DNA of 64,000 nucleotides, taken from positions 12,021,208 to 12,085,207 of the forward strand of contig HG738138.1 in NCBI GenBank assembly GCA_000499405.2, written 5' to 3'. Of this stretch, positions 25,988 through 37,200 are shown one piece after another. A program made the position numbers and the translations under genes. This DNA comes from Onchocerca volvulus (lineage: Eukaryota; Nematoda; Chromadorea; Rhabditida; Onchocercidae). Every line of letters begins with the position of its first letter. The first letter of the stretch is position 1. Under the pieces are notes generated by a model that was not told where the DNA came from, did no database searches, and was given only the letters and a program-made list of their open reading frames with translations.

Positions 25988-28900
25988 TTTCTCATCCTGT
26001 AATTACTGAGAATTAAAATTTAAATATGAGGAATTTGATATTTCTTCTTTTACAATATTTCGAAAGATAATTTTTAAATTATTAAATTTTTCCGAAAGAG
26101 ATGATATATTTTTCTTTTCATAATCTATGCAATGTTATTTGCATAACCTTCAAGTACATCGCCAGAAAATAAATTTCAACAATTGAAGTAGCATAAGTAT
26201 AAGATATTAAACGAAAAAATTTATTTTCAAAATAGAATTTTCTAAGCTTACTTTTTTTCAAACTTTTTCTACTTGAATTTCACAAATTTCGTGTGCTTTA
26301 TGACTTTTGATAATTAAGAAGAATTAGTGGCGAGGACAATTTGTCACCGATTGTTACAAGAAAAACTAACAAATAACATTGATTTGTATTATTTTTATAG
26401 CGGAAACAAAAAAACTGGTAAGTTGAAAATAGTGATAATGTGAAGATTGATAAAGGAAGATAAGGTAAGGGAAAAAGGAAAATGAAATTTTTGGAAGATA
26501 TAAGATCAATATTTTAATAAATAAATTTTATTTTATACTTTTGGCGTAAAATCAGGAGCCAAAACCCAACACCAAAGAATATACTGGACATTAAAAACTT
26601 AACAAAATGTTTTTATTAGGCAAATTTTTACTGCGAGAACAAACTTATTTCTAACAAAAACCCCTTGTATTTTTTTTTTTTTTACATCTTTTTCAGTTGA
26701 TAATATCAACGAATAGTTAATTCACCAGCACTTGATGATGCATTTGAAGTGATAAGCGTCAGGTTTTTTTTTTTTTTTTTTTTTTTGTCCCTAAAATGAT
26801 AGGTAGAAAACTGAAAATTATTTATTCAAATTCAACGAAAATGGCAAATCCGACAAAATGATGAAAATACGAAAAGCAATATAAATCAAATTACCAATGT
26901 TCACTGTTGAGTACAAAATTTGAAAGTAATATTGAATATAATTGCTGAAAATTTAATCTTTTATATTCTCTGATGAGACATGCAATAATTACTCATTGGC
27001 AAAAATTTCTGTTTAGAAATTTTAAATTTTAATATGTGAATGAAATCAAAATTGTCATTTTAAATTTTAATTGTTGGAGCAAGAAAACAGGATGAATGTA
27101 AGTGAATCCTAATTATCATCTTGTTAAAAATTATTTAAAATTTCAATCTTCCCATTATTATTTTTCTTTTCACTACCAATATATTTATATATTAATTTCA
27201 TTTAATTATTTAATGACGAGAATTGTGAAATATAGTTGTTAATTATTCTATTAAATTATTCATTTTTTTTTTTGATGTAGAATTAAATTAGGAGGATAAA
27301 AATTTATTCAAAATTATAAATAAGATCGAAACTTCAAAAAGCATATAGCAGAGTTGATAAATATCGGAAGAATAACGAGAAAAATTATTAAAAAAATAAA
27401 AAAAATGCGAGCAAACAGACTTGATTTTATAATTTATAAATCAAAAAATTTTTTGAATTTTACGAATTTCTCATATTCCAACCTTTTTTTTTACTCTCTC
27501 TCGCCTATTTTTCGATATTGACAAGGACAAGGAAAGAAGAATACAGGAAAGAGTTATGAAGAAAAGACGATCAAACGTAGAAGGATAATAGTACCGAGGA
27601 AATGTAACAGGCGGGGGAAGGGGCAGAAATACTACCGTTTGCTCGATTCTCACCCGTGCAATCGCTATCAATATATATATATCAGTCCAGGAATGATTAG
27701 TTGGTTGAGAATGTCATTCCAAGCATTCTTCAAAGTGCTGCACCTAAATCTACCGATAAAAAGAGCAAAATCGCTTCTTGTTTTCTCCTAACTTATAGCG
27801 CCTGTTCAATCCCTTTTCTTTTTTTTTGCAAACAATTTCAATTATCATTTAAAAGTTTTAACGATTAAACTATATTAATTTATTATTACGTCAAACTAAA
27901 TGGTAATGATACGAACGAATAATAATTATCACTACTGTTCATATCAATTTCTATGATATTTTTTATTAATGAATAAATTAGTACTAGTGTGCATTATTTA
28001 AATTTTCATGTTTAAAAATAAAATTCACAATAATTGATCAGAGGGATGTATAATAGGGCATCTAAATTGTTGGTTTAGAATATATCTTGATGGTAGTTGT
28101 ACAAAGGATACATTAAAAATGTTAGTATTCTAATAAGCTTAAATTTCAAATGATCACTCTCGTATGGATAAGAAGTTCTGAAAATTTTGGTACACATGGA
28201 TCAATATTTTAAAAGAATCGTAAAAAGAGGCAGGATTTTCATCATTTTTCTCAGTTTTAGTTTTGATTTATATTTGGTGTAGTTTGAAAACTTTTGTTGT
28301 AAAAATATTTGATAAATTATCCAAACAATATTTTTATATATTTCTCCAAATCAATCATTCAACATCCTCATCTTATGGTTCATCGTAATGCAATTTTGAT
28401 ATGCAATAATGATAGGACGCGAGCCAATATTCGTCATAAGCACTAAAGTTGCCCTAATTTTGATGGTTATTGCTGTGAGTGGTATTAACTGATTGTCATG
28501 ATAACGACATGATAAGTGAGTGTTTCTATCTGTCTGTATTTGTGGATCTACATACAGCAAATTCGTACTACGCAAAAGTTTTATGATGGTTACGTTCACT
28601 ATGGCTACTATCAAATAAAGCGTGTAAATAAACTACCAGTTGAAGTAAAATTGTTAATTTAAGCATGTCGTATATAAAAGCAAAGTTTTATAATATATAT
28701 ACTTATATTTGCATTTATATTTATGTATACGTAAAAAAATATCCGCGACGTGAACATGCACATGTTCATTCATGTTTTACGCAGTTTGCTTTGCTATTAA
28801 ACTAATTGCAAATAATGCATCAAATATATGAAGTGTCGACTTAGTTAATATTTCCTTTCTATTATATACATTTTATTTATAATTCCTTTATTTTGAAATA

Positions 28901-29058
28901 TTAGAATTATTTCGTAAATTTGATCTTCTTTATTTCCTATTAAATTTCTTTGAACATAATCCGTTAAATTTGACCCTTTTTACTTTTCTTTTTTCCTCTT
29001 AAAATTCATAGAATTTAATCTGTTCATTAAAAAAGTAAAAATAGTATCTCTATTCTAG
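25988..29058. other. Non-coding intergenic region
   Basis: No supported gene. A GC-richer patch at 27490-27790 has GAAAGA-rich sequence and short charged frames without splice partners. A palindrome lies at 28751-28768. The open frame at 28351-28614 (minus) shows no family resemblance. Confidence 0.45.
28751..28768. promoter_or_regulatory. Perfect palindrome TGAACATG-CA-CATGTTCA
   Basis: Two 8-base arms separated by CA. It has the shape of a dimeric transcription-factor site, but nothing nearby fixes its role. Confidence 0.25.
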
Positions 29059-29349
29059 CATCTTCCTATCTGATCAAAAATATATTCGAATTTTGCGGCC
29101 CGGGATTTTCTTCTTTTGCAATTCATACGTGCCCGAAAAGGTAAATCTGGACATTTAATACTAATCAGTTTGTATGATATAGATGAACGATTGTATATTG
29201 TTTCATATTATTATTGTTTTTTTTTCCTTCTTTTAAAGGTCGTTCTCATTCCAAAAGGTGTTGACAATGTTGAAAGGATAATATCCATTCATTCCTTCAT
29301 TTTCTATCACATTTTACGATATCTGTTATCGTCGCATCTTCTAATGTAA
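29059..29349 (+). CDS. Candidate 2-exon gene fragment, unknown
   Basis: Exon 29059-29140 (after acceptor TATTCTAG, donor GAAAAG|GTAAAT) joins in phase to 29239-29349 (acceptor TTCTTTTAAAG), ending at TAA 29347-29349. AATAAA follows about 15 bases later, where a short 3' UTR would place it. The pieces read IRILRPGIFFFCNSYVPEK and VVLIPKGVDNVERIISIHSF. The start codon is not identified; all three frames of the first exon are open, so the frame depends on the second exon. No family was recognised. Confidence 0.33.
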
Positions 29350-32128
29350 TGATTTATCATCATAAATAAATCATTAACGATATTACTATCTTCACTGTTT
29401 ATAATTTTATTGGAATAAGTTGATAATTATGAAATTATGCCAAAAAAAGGAAAAAAAAAACGAGACAATCGTATTATTTGAATCAGCCATTTATGTTAAT
29501 AATCATAAAATATTAGAAAGTAAGTAAAATTTAAAAGATCAAGAATTTAAAAATCAAAATAAAAAACGATAACTGATGAAAGACGAATAATTTGTAATTA
29601 GCTAAAAATCCCTTTATACTTAATTGACTAATATCAAATAGATGCTTTTCACAGGAAATGCTATCACCAATTCTATAGATATTATTACTATATTCTCTCT
29701 TGAAAAAAAAAAAAAAAAGGAAGTAATTAACTATAATTGATGAAAAAAAAATTTTTTTTTTGCAAATATAATTATAATTCACTTTAATCACTGCTCTTTT
29801 TTATTGTTGATTTCATTTTCTGCTTTTTTTTTTTCTTTATTAAACAAATTTCTCAAATTTGTCCAACATGAAAGGAAGAAAAAAAGTTCTATGTATAAGA
29901 ATAGAATAGATAAATTGACATTGTTAATTTATTGCTGATTTCTTCGATCGGGTTGATAGAGATGTATCCATCTTATCCTGTTCCCATTTCCCTCTACACC
30001 ATATATCTCATCCATTTTAATTAATATCATGGAACAAACAGGATGGAATACAGTATAGTTTGGACATCAGGGAGTGAAGTAATAGGAGCAGGAGGAGGAG
30101 CAGGAAGAGGAGGAGGAAAGAGGGGAGGAAAGAAGGAATTATAGCCGGGATCGGAAGTGAAGGAAGAAGCGGGGGGTGGAAGTTTGGAAGTTTGGAATGA
30201 TTGTTGTGAAAACGACATGGGCAAGAACGATGGCACAAAGACTACAAACGTTCAAATACTTCAAATTTGCAAATTCCAGTTTTGCAACGACGACAATTCG
30301 CGGCCCGCATTCCTTCCTTCCATCCAACCGGCGGGCCGGCCAGCTCTTCTCTCGTCTTTCGTTTTCTCCGCAAAATGCCAAAATGCCATCTATCCGTCTG
30401 TCTATCAATCCATTTCATTTCAGTTCATGGCATCTATCATTTGGTGTCAACGATTCTCCGAGGAAGAGAGAGAGAGGGAGAGGAAGAGATTCATGCTTTT
30501 CTGTTTCCGGCAAAATTTCAAGCAATATCCGTTTAATCTTAACCTTTCACCCTGCTGAACGGATATTCATTTTGTTTATGATAATTGTCAACGATAAACT
30601 TGTAATTTCCCATTTTTTCCCATCTCATTCCCAATGAACTTTATTCATTTCGAATTATTTACTGTTGCTTAGGTTGTGAAAATCTCATCTATCAGCATCA
30701 AGCAAAAATCTCACATATCATTACCATTTATCTGCTTTTATTCTAATTCTTCTTCATTCTATTTTAAATTACTCCTTCGTTAATCCAGTTCATTCCCTTC
30801 ATATCACATTCCATTCTTCCAACTCTCTGTCAAATTACTAGTTTTATCCATGTTTTTTAAAATGTATGATCCAAACTTAGATTCTTAGCAAGATTATATT
30901 ATTTCTTCTCTTTCTTTTTTTTTTTTTTTTTTGCTTATTTCAATTTCCATCCGTCTGTTTTTCTTTTTTCGAAAGAAATTTTGTAAATTTCGAAAATTGA
31001 TGAGCAAAGAGCAAAACTCCAGCACAATTTTTCGAATTTTTCAAATACTTGATTTATAAGGGAAAATTTTGTGGAAGAAAAGTACAACATGAAATATAAA
31101 ACAATTTCAAAAGATTAATTAAAACTTAAACTTTCCAACATTTTCAAACCAACAATCATTTAAATGAATGTTTAACGTCTAGATATGGTGATGATCGAAA
31201 TTTAGTTCTTAACTATAATGCAAAAAAAAAAAAAAGTTGATAAACAATCAGAATAATGCATTCAGTATTAAGTTTTTAAACAAATTACCTGAAACATATA
31301 AATAATTACCATACACATTCATTCAATTCAATTCCTAAATTTACTTTTTCTTCATTTTTGACACATTTTGCTTTCATTACTGCTAGTGTAAACAGGTAGC
31401 AGATGAATTAAATCAAATGATTGAACATTTTTTCCATTAAATCAAATAAGTTGAACAATCCGTATAGTTCCGTGCCCGTTCAATTATTTGATCTAGCTAT
31501 ACGTCATATTTTATTTTTATTTTTATTTTTAGTTATTTATTTATTTTTTTTGACGGGAATATTATTCTTCATCGAATAAACAGATAAATCTAATAATCGT
31601 GATGCTTTTGCTGATAATGAATCATTTTTACAAGAAAATTCATAACATTCAGTTCAGTGATATATAACATCATTGGAATAACTGTATCATTTTATCAATA
31701 GAAGCATCTGGTTTTTACATCAATAAGAATTGTATCAGACATAAAGGATGTTATGAAAAATCAGTTTTAATTTCTACAATTTGGAATTTTTTTGCCTTTT
31801 TCTTTTCTTTTTTTTCTTTTTTTTTTTTTTTTGTAGAAAAAATCAAAATAATTTACAAATGAAAGCATTCATTAATGCAGCAACAATCCGTACCAGTCAT
31901 TTTATAAATGATATTTGCTTGAATGTAACAATGCTTATTGTCTAAAAATATTATTGAAATTTTATTGAAATTTGGAATTGAAAAAATGTTTAAAAATAGT
32001 TTTGCGTGTGCGTTAATAATAAAACAATACTTTAAATTTGCAAAATTTTTCAAAACAAACTTTTCAGGAATTTTTAGAAAGAAAAAAAAAGAATAGTTTC
32101 AATATCAAATGCGATATACAATTGTCCA
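29350..32128. other. Upstream region of the VGLL4-like gene
   Basis: Mostly non-coding. The part at 30060-30500 is clearly GC-richer than its surroundings. The acceptor-like TTTTCAG at 32061-32067 suggests that the annotated first coding exon is preceded by a spliced 5' UTR or spliced leader, because the frame has a TAG between that site and ATG 32129. Confidence 0.5.
30060..30500. promoter_or_regulatory. GC-rich island with GGA and GAGA tracts
   Basis: It contains a GGAGGA-rich purine tract (30084-30135), GGCGGGCCGGCC (30330-30341) and a GAGAGAGAGAGGGAGAGG tract (30465-30485), in otherwise strongly AT-rich DNA about 1.6-2 kb upstream of the VGLL4-like start codon. Long frames are open on both strands here, as expected where stop codons are rare. 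A promoter or first non-coding exon is the simplest reading. Confidence 0.35.
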
Positions 32129-32367
32129 ATGACCCAACCACCGACATTATCAATTAACCTACCGTTAGGTAATCTAACAATACCTGTTCGTATGTCACCA
32201 TCTTATATACCATCAACAATTATATCACAACCAGTAACCAGTACCGTTACTTCATCATCTATCCTCCCACCACCACCACCGTGTCATACAGTAAACTTAA
32301 ATACTATACCATATGATACGGATATTGATGTTGTTGGAATTACCGATGTAGCTCGTGATGTACGTCT

Positions 32368-32406
<39 letters not shown>

Positions 32407-35400
32407 GCAATATGATAAGGTACCGTTTATAAATTTTTGAAATTTCATTTTTCTAAAAAAAATTTATCAAAATTTTGAAAAGAAAAAAAATAATTAAACA
32501 TTGCCTTTAAAAAAAACATTAATTTTAGCCATTGGATTTATCACTCAAAAAGCGTGAATTACGTTGTTTACCGTCATGTTCAGTTGTTCATAAACCTCAG
32601 CCTAGGCCAACCGTAATACGAAATGGTTACGGTATATCTTTTCATTTCTCTTTTCTCTTTTTTTTTTTTTTGAAATAAGAAAAAAAAAACAATAACAATT
32701 TAAATTTCAAATTTTACTCTGATAATTGCTTTTTCTAAATAAAACCAATCAATTGACTGGATCGATTTAAAAATATCGTAATGAAAAAGTGAAATTTCCA
32801 TTTTATTTTTAAATTATCTATGGTACAAAATTTTTTTTGAGAAGTGCTTTTTTTCACAAATAGTTGTGTTTCTTTTTTTTCTTTTTTTTGTAAAAAAAAT
32901 TATTTTATAATCAAAGAAAAAAGAAGGGGAAGAAGTTTTGCCAATATTAGTTTTGTTATTCATTTTACCATTCGTTAATGCATGAATTTAGAAATATATT
33001 TTTGTTTACTTTTTTTTCTTCCTATCAAACTGTCACAATGCTTTTTTTATTTTTACTTTTTGATGTATCTTTCCTCCAAAAAAACTTTACCACTTCATTC
33101 TTTTCTGGACTGATGAAAAAAAAGTCGTTAAAGAATCGAAACAAACCTTTGTTATAAATGATCGTGTTCTACGGGACAAGTAACCGGCAAAAAAAATAAG
33201 TTACTTTTACCCTTTCTACTACTTCTTTCCTCTCTCCTGCGTTTTACCGTTATCCCACTCTTCGATATTTTTTTTTTTTTGTCCATCATATTAATTAAAA
33301 AAAAAAAATTGAAAAAAAACAGAAAAAAAGTTGTTTTAATGAATTAAAAGTTTCATGATACTGTCAATCACTGGTATCGTTGATATGTATTTTTTTTTTA
33401 AACAATACAGTCCATATATTATTTGTTTAAATCATTTGCATAAAAACCGAAAGATCTGTGAATCATTTCTGGAAATGCTATCTAATAATAGACCATTTCC
33501 GGCTAGTATTTTCTCACACCACCAAATTACACTTAGAGCATTAAACATTGCTATTATTATTGAACTTTATCCGCCCAAACAAATCTAGGAATGTGTAATT
33601 TGTACTTTTTATGTTCACTGCAAAATTAATTAATAAAAGAAATATTCGGAAGGAAAGAGTAAATCAATCAATTATCTAAAATAGGATATTAGGGATTCAT
33701 TGAATCAATCAATAAATGGTAGGATATTATTCCAAAAATTTGCAATACAGATGCATTATTTACATAGGAATTTCAAATTACAATATTTGCAAAATGAAAG
33801 CTAAAACTTTCCATTCGTTTCTTTTCCTTCAAATTTCACAAGTTGACAAACATTTTTGCTGGTATATGAAAACTTTGATTGATATCAATGACAACTAATA
33901 TTAATGTAAGAAGGAATGTTGGTATGTTCTTTCGTAAAATAAAAAAATAGAAATAAAAAATTTTACTGAAACATTAGATGATCGTGGTAGGTGATAATGA
34001 TGATTGGTGATGTCGATGATGTCGATCGCATTCTTTCCCAGTTTTTTGATTTTTCAATTAAAATAAAAATATAAAATGGCATCAAGTGATTTTGTTACAT
34101 AACATAAAGAAATTATCAAAAAACTCCTTTTTTCGTTAACTTTTTTTTCAACGTTTTTTTCAAAAAAAAAAAGAGCAAAAAAATGAAAAAAAAAAAATTA
34201 AAAATTTATTCTGACACTTTCCTAAACAATGAAAGGTTTGTTTTAAATTGTAGAAAATAGCTATATTTTTATTTATCGAAACAATGAACGATAAAAGTTA
34301 CACATTCGTTATCGATCAATATGTCGCATTTTATAGTTTAATCTTTGTAAATTAAATGTGAAAAAATTAACAGCATGTAATGTAAACTTCGAAATATTCT
34401 GAACTCATTTAGTTGATCAAAAAATTTTTTCATACAATTCCTTCATATTTAATTTTTTGTACATGGGCATTTTGATAGTTGAAAAAAAAAAAAAAAAAAC
34501 GAAAAAAGGAAAAATTGAAGTATTAAAAAATAAATAAATAACATTAAAACAAAATTAATTAAATGCTCCTGACATTTTTTCGCTCTATTTTTATTCTTCA
34601 TTGTTTGTTTAGATGAAATAGCATTATTTATCATCAAATGGCATTCAGTTTGGGATATTGAAAAATTTCAATATGGAAGTTCAAAAAAAATTTTTTTTTT
34701 CTCTCTTGATGTGATTTTTTGACCCAACTATTAAAATATATTGCAATGCATTTTGGGCTTTTCCAAAAATATTCAATAAAAAATGGATAATTATCTTTAG
34801 AAAATTCCAAAATTCATCGTATTTTTAAAATTATGACTACATTTCTTTTTTTTTTTTAAGTCCGACATAATGCCGATATGCGTCGATCAGCCTCTTCAGT
34901 AACGTCACGACCCACTCCGGAACCAGATGTTTCGGAGCATTTCCGGCGATCGCTTAGTGGTAAATGGCCACGACGGCAAACAAATTATGTTCATTATACA
35001 CCACCGTTTCAAACTGATGTTGACAAAAAAATTTCCGGTGATAATTTAGTTCATATAAGTAGATTATTCCATATGTTATTATTCATCCATCAACTTATTT
35101 TATAAAATTTAAAAAAAAAAAAAAAAAAAAACTTGTAAATTTGCCTACATCTGATCAAATTTTTCAGGATCATTATTACACCGTAAAAACAGTCAAACAA
35201 TCGGCTTACGTAACATATCTTCGTGTAGCGCAAGCTCGCCACAACAAATTGTTGTTAATAATTCCGGAATTGAAAGTGAGATTTGAAGTTTTCTTTCCAA
35301 ATTTAGCAAATTTAATTTAAACAAATCTGGAGAAGAATGAATTTTGAAAAAGAATGAATTAGATTCTATGATCAAAAATATAGAATGTTTTTTCTATTTG

Positions 35401-35887
35401 AAAATCTTTTTTCTGCAAATAAACCTTTTCGCTTTTGAGTTATATTTTGATCGATTGAATAAATATTTATAGAAATCGAAATATTTGAGCATGATTTACT
35501 GATAAAAAGCTGAATATTATTATTGCAATTAATTCACTGGTATCGTTACACTATTCCAATCTAGTTTTATACTGATTAGTGACATTACTATATGGATGTT
35601 AAATCAAGTTTAGATTTTTAAATTAGCATTTTAGCATTTGCTATCTTTCTGATTTTTTTTTTTTTTTAATCTTTTTCGCTTTTCAATTAAACTTTTTTTT
35701 TTTTTAAAACTGACCCAAATAAATTTAAGCAATATATAACAGGATTTGCGAGCATCAAATTATAATGTGTGCAATATCACTGAATATACAATTTCAGTAA
35801 TTAAATCCCCTTTCTTTTTCAGTAGAGGATCATTTTCGGAAAGCACTTGGAGCAGAAGCTTACGAGCTTCTTCGTGGAAATCGCTAA
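32129..35887 (+). CDS. VGLL4/Tgi-like transcription cofactor, 247 aa, two TDU motifs
   Basis: Exons 32129-32419, 32529-32631, 34861-35037, 35168-35275 and 35823-35887 give 744 bases in phase with stop TAA 35885-35887. Landmarks match the vertebrate VGLL4 and Drosophila Tgi family in order: PLDLSLKKR (98-106), RPTVIRNG (about 122-129), TDU1 VSEHFRRSLSGKW (155-166) and, in the last exon, TDU2 EDHFRKALGAEAYELL (228-243). Family members use the two TDU motifs to bind TEAD/Scalloped factors and compete with YAP/Yorkie, acting in the nucleus as corepressors of Hippo-pathway target genes. The length is close to human VGLL4 (290 aa). The N-terminal 97 residues are Pro/Thr/Ser-rich and end in 12 consecutive Asp. 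Both TDU motifs lie close to the C-terminus, with almost nothing after TDU2. Upstream coding exons cannot be excluded. Confidence 0.87.
32369..32404 (+). repeat. (GAT)12 codon repeat encoding poly-Asp
   Basis: Twelve perfect GAT codons in the first coding exon of the VGLL4-like gene, 15 bases before its splice donor. A pure trinucleotide run is prone to length change. Confidence 0.97.
32632..34860 (+). other. Large second intron of the VGLL4-like gene
   Basis: A 2.2-kb intron (donor G|GTATAT, acceptor TTTTTTTAAG) full of T- and A-runs. Open frames at 33355-33588 and 33716-33898 on the plus strand have no flanking splice signals that would fit the phase. Confidence 0.7.
34929..34964 (+). other. 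Tondu motif 1 of the VGLL4-like protein
   Basis: Encodes VSEHFRRSLSGKW-type sequence. The HFRRSL core is identical to TDU1 of vertebrate VGLL4 (known from the family). The conserved His-Phe pair packs on the TEAD surface. Confidence 0.85.
35823..35872 (+). other. Tondu motif 2 of the VGLL4-like protein
   Basis: Encodes EDHFRKALGAEAYELL, matching the DHFxKALG core of VGLL4 TDU2. The acceptor TTTTTCAG is used directly before it; phase selects CAG over the TAG three bases on. Confidence 0.85.
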
Positions 35888-37200
35888 AATTTTTGACTTT
35901 TTTTTTGATAAATTATTCTATTCGATTCATTTCTTATTCATCATTATTTGTTTAGCCATAATTGATTACTAAAGGTCTTATTTTTTTGTTTCAAGAAATA
36001 TTTATCATAATTGTAAGAATTTAAAGTTTATTTTATTTGTGCTTGTTTTGGAGTAATTTAAACTCTGTCAATTTCAATAAATCGAAATAAAAAATTCTTT
36101 TTTTGGTTGAATAAATCATTACATCTCTTTTTCCTATGAAAAACATATTCTTACGTGTTTTTTGTAATTTTCCGCAGAAATAATTGGAATAAAAATTCCT
36201 GATGACGGTTTGCAAATCGTTTAATATTAATGGTAAAACTTATTCTTGACATTTCTCCAATTCATGTAAATTCATTTTTCACATTTGCAGTATAATGAAA
36301 CATTTGACCAAGCTTTTATTATTTTTCTTTTTCATAATCGATCCCATATTCAGTTCTTTCCCTATTCATGTTTGAAATTCATTCAAAATTTATTTAACAG
36401 CCTTAACTTGTTGCAATTTTTCCTGAAACAACACAATAAACATGTATAGCCGCATATTTATTTACTTATATTGTTGTAAACAATTTAATAGTCATTTATT
36501 CGTTATTTGCTTATATTGCTGTAAATGATTATCTTGAAATGTTCATTTGATGCTTTTGGAACAATTTCAGAATCAGAAGATCTGACCAGCATGAGTTATT
36601 TCGCCAAGTCGACAATAAATTTAGTTTCATTTTTTCTTTTGCTCTCAATTTTTCCAATATATCAAAACCCCAATTACTGATTGTATTAATTCCAGGATGC
36701 TCATTATCTCCATGTATCCTTTAATTACTTTTACTCTAATATTTGTTTTCGTCTGTTGAATATATTTTTATGTATAAGTTGCTATTTCCTATTTGTCATC
36801 GTTTCTTTTTTTTTTACGAACTCTAGCTCAGTTGATGTAATAATTGATGGAATTCCAACAAATTTATAGAATTATTCGGTAATTTTCAGGATTGCTAAGA
36901 CAAAAAAAAAAAAAAAAAAGAGCAGAAAAAATGGATCATGCCGTATTTGTTTATTGGAACAGCCGAAATTAAAATCTTTGAACTATTGAGTTGGTCATCG
37001 ACCAGAATTAGTTTTATTTTTGTCCTGTATATTCATCTTTCAATTGAAATTTTTTATTTTTTTAATTCAATAAATTATTTGAGATCATCATAATAAGTCC
37101 ATCTAAGGAAGTACTAATCTGCTTATCGATATAATCTCTTGTCTAATTCACAGAATATAATTTTACATACAGTTAAATTTCATAAAAACTTAATTTTCTA
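35888..37200. other. Convergent 3' spacer between the VGLL4-like and dynein genes
   Basis: No gene. AATAAA at 36076-36081 (plus) lies about 190 bases after the VGLL4-like stop. TTTATT at 37053-37058 reads AATAAA on the minus strand, about 145 bases after the dynein stop. Both are plausible poly(A) signals. Confidence 0.5.

Noticed and set aside
30157..30637. Overlapping plus-strand frames of 89-153 codons and an 89-codon minus frame
   Set aside because: All lie in the GC-richer island where stops are rare; several registers are open at once and none has domain or codon evidence.
33355..33588. 77-codon frame in the VGLL4-like intron
   Set aside because: No flanking splice sites in the needed phase and no similarity to VGLL4.
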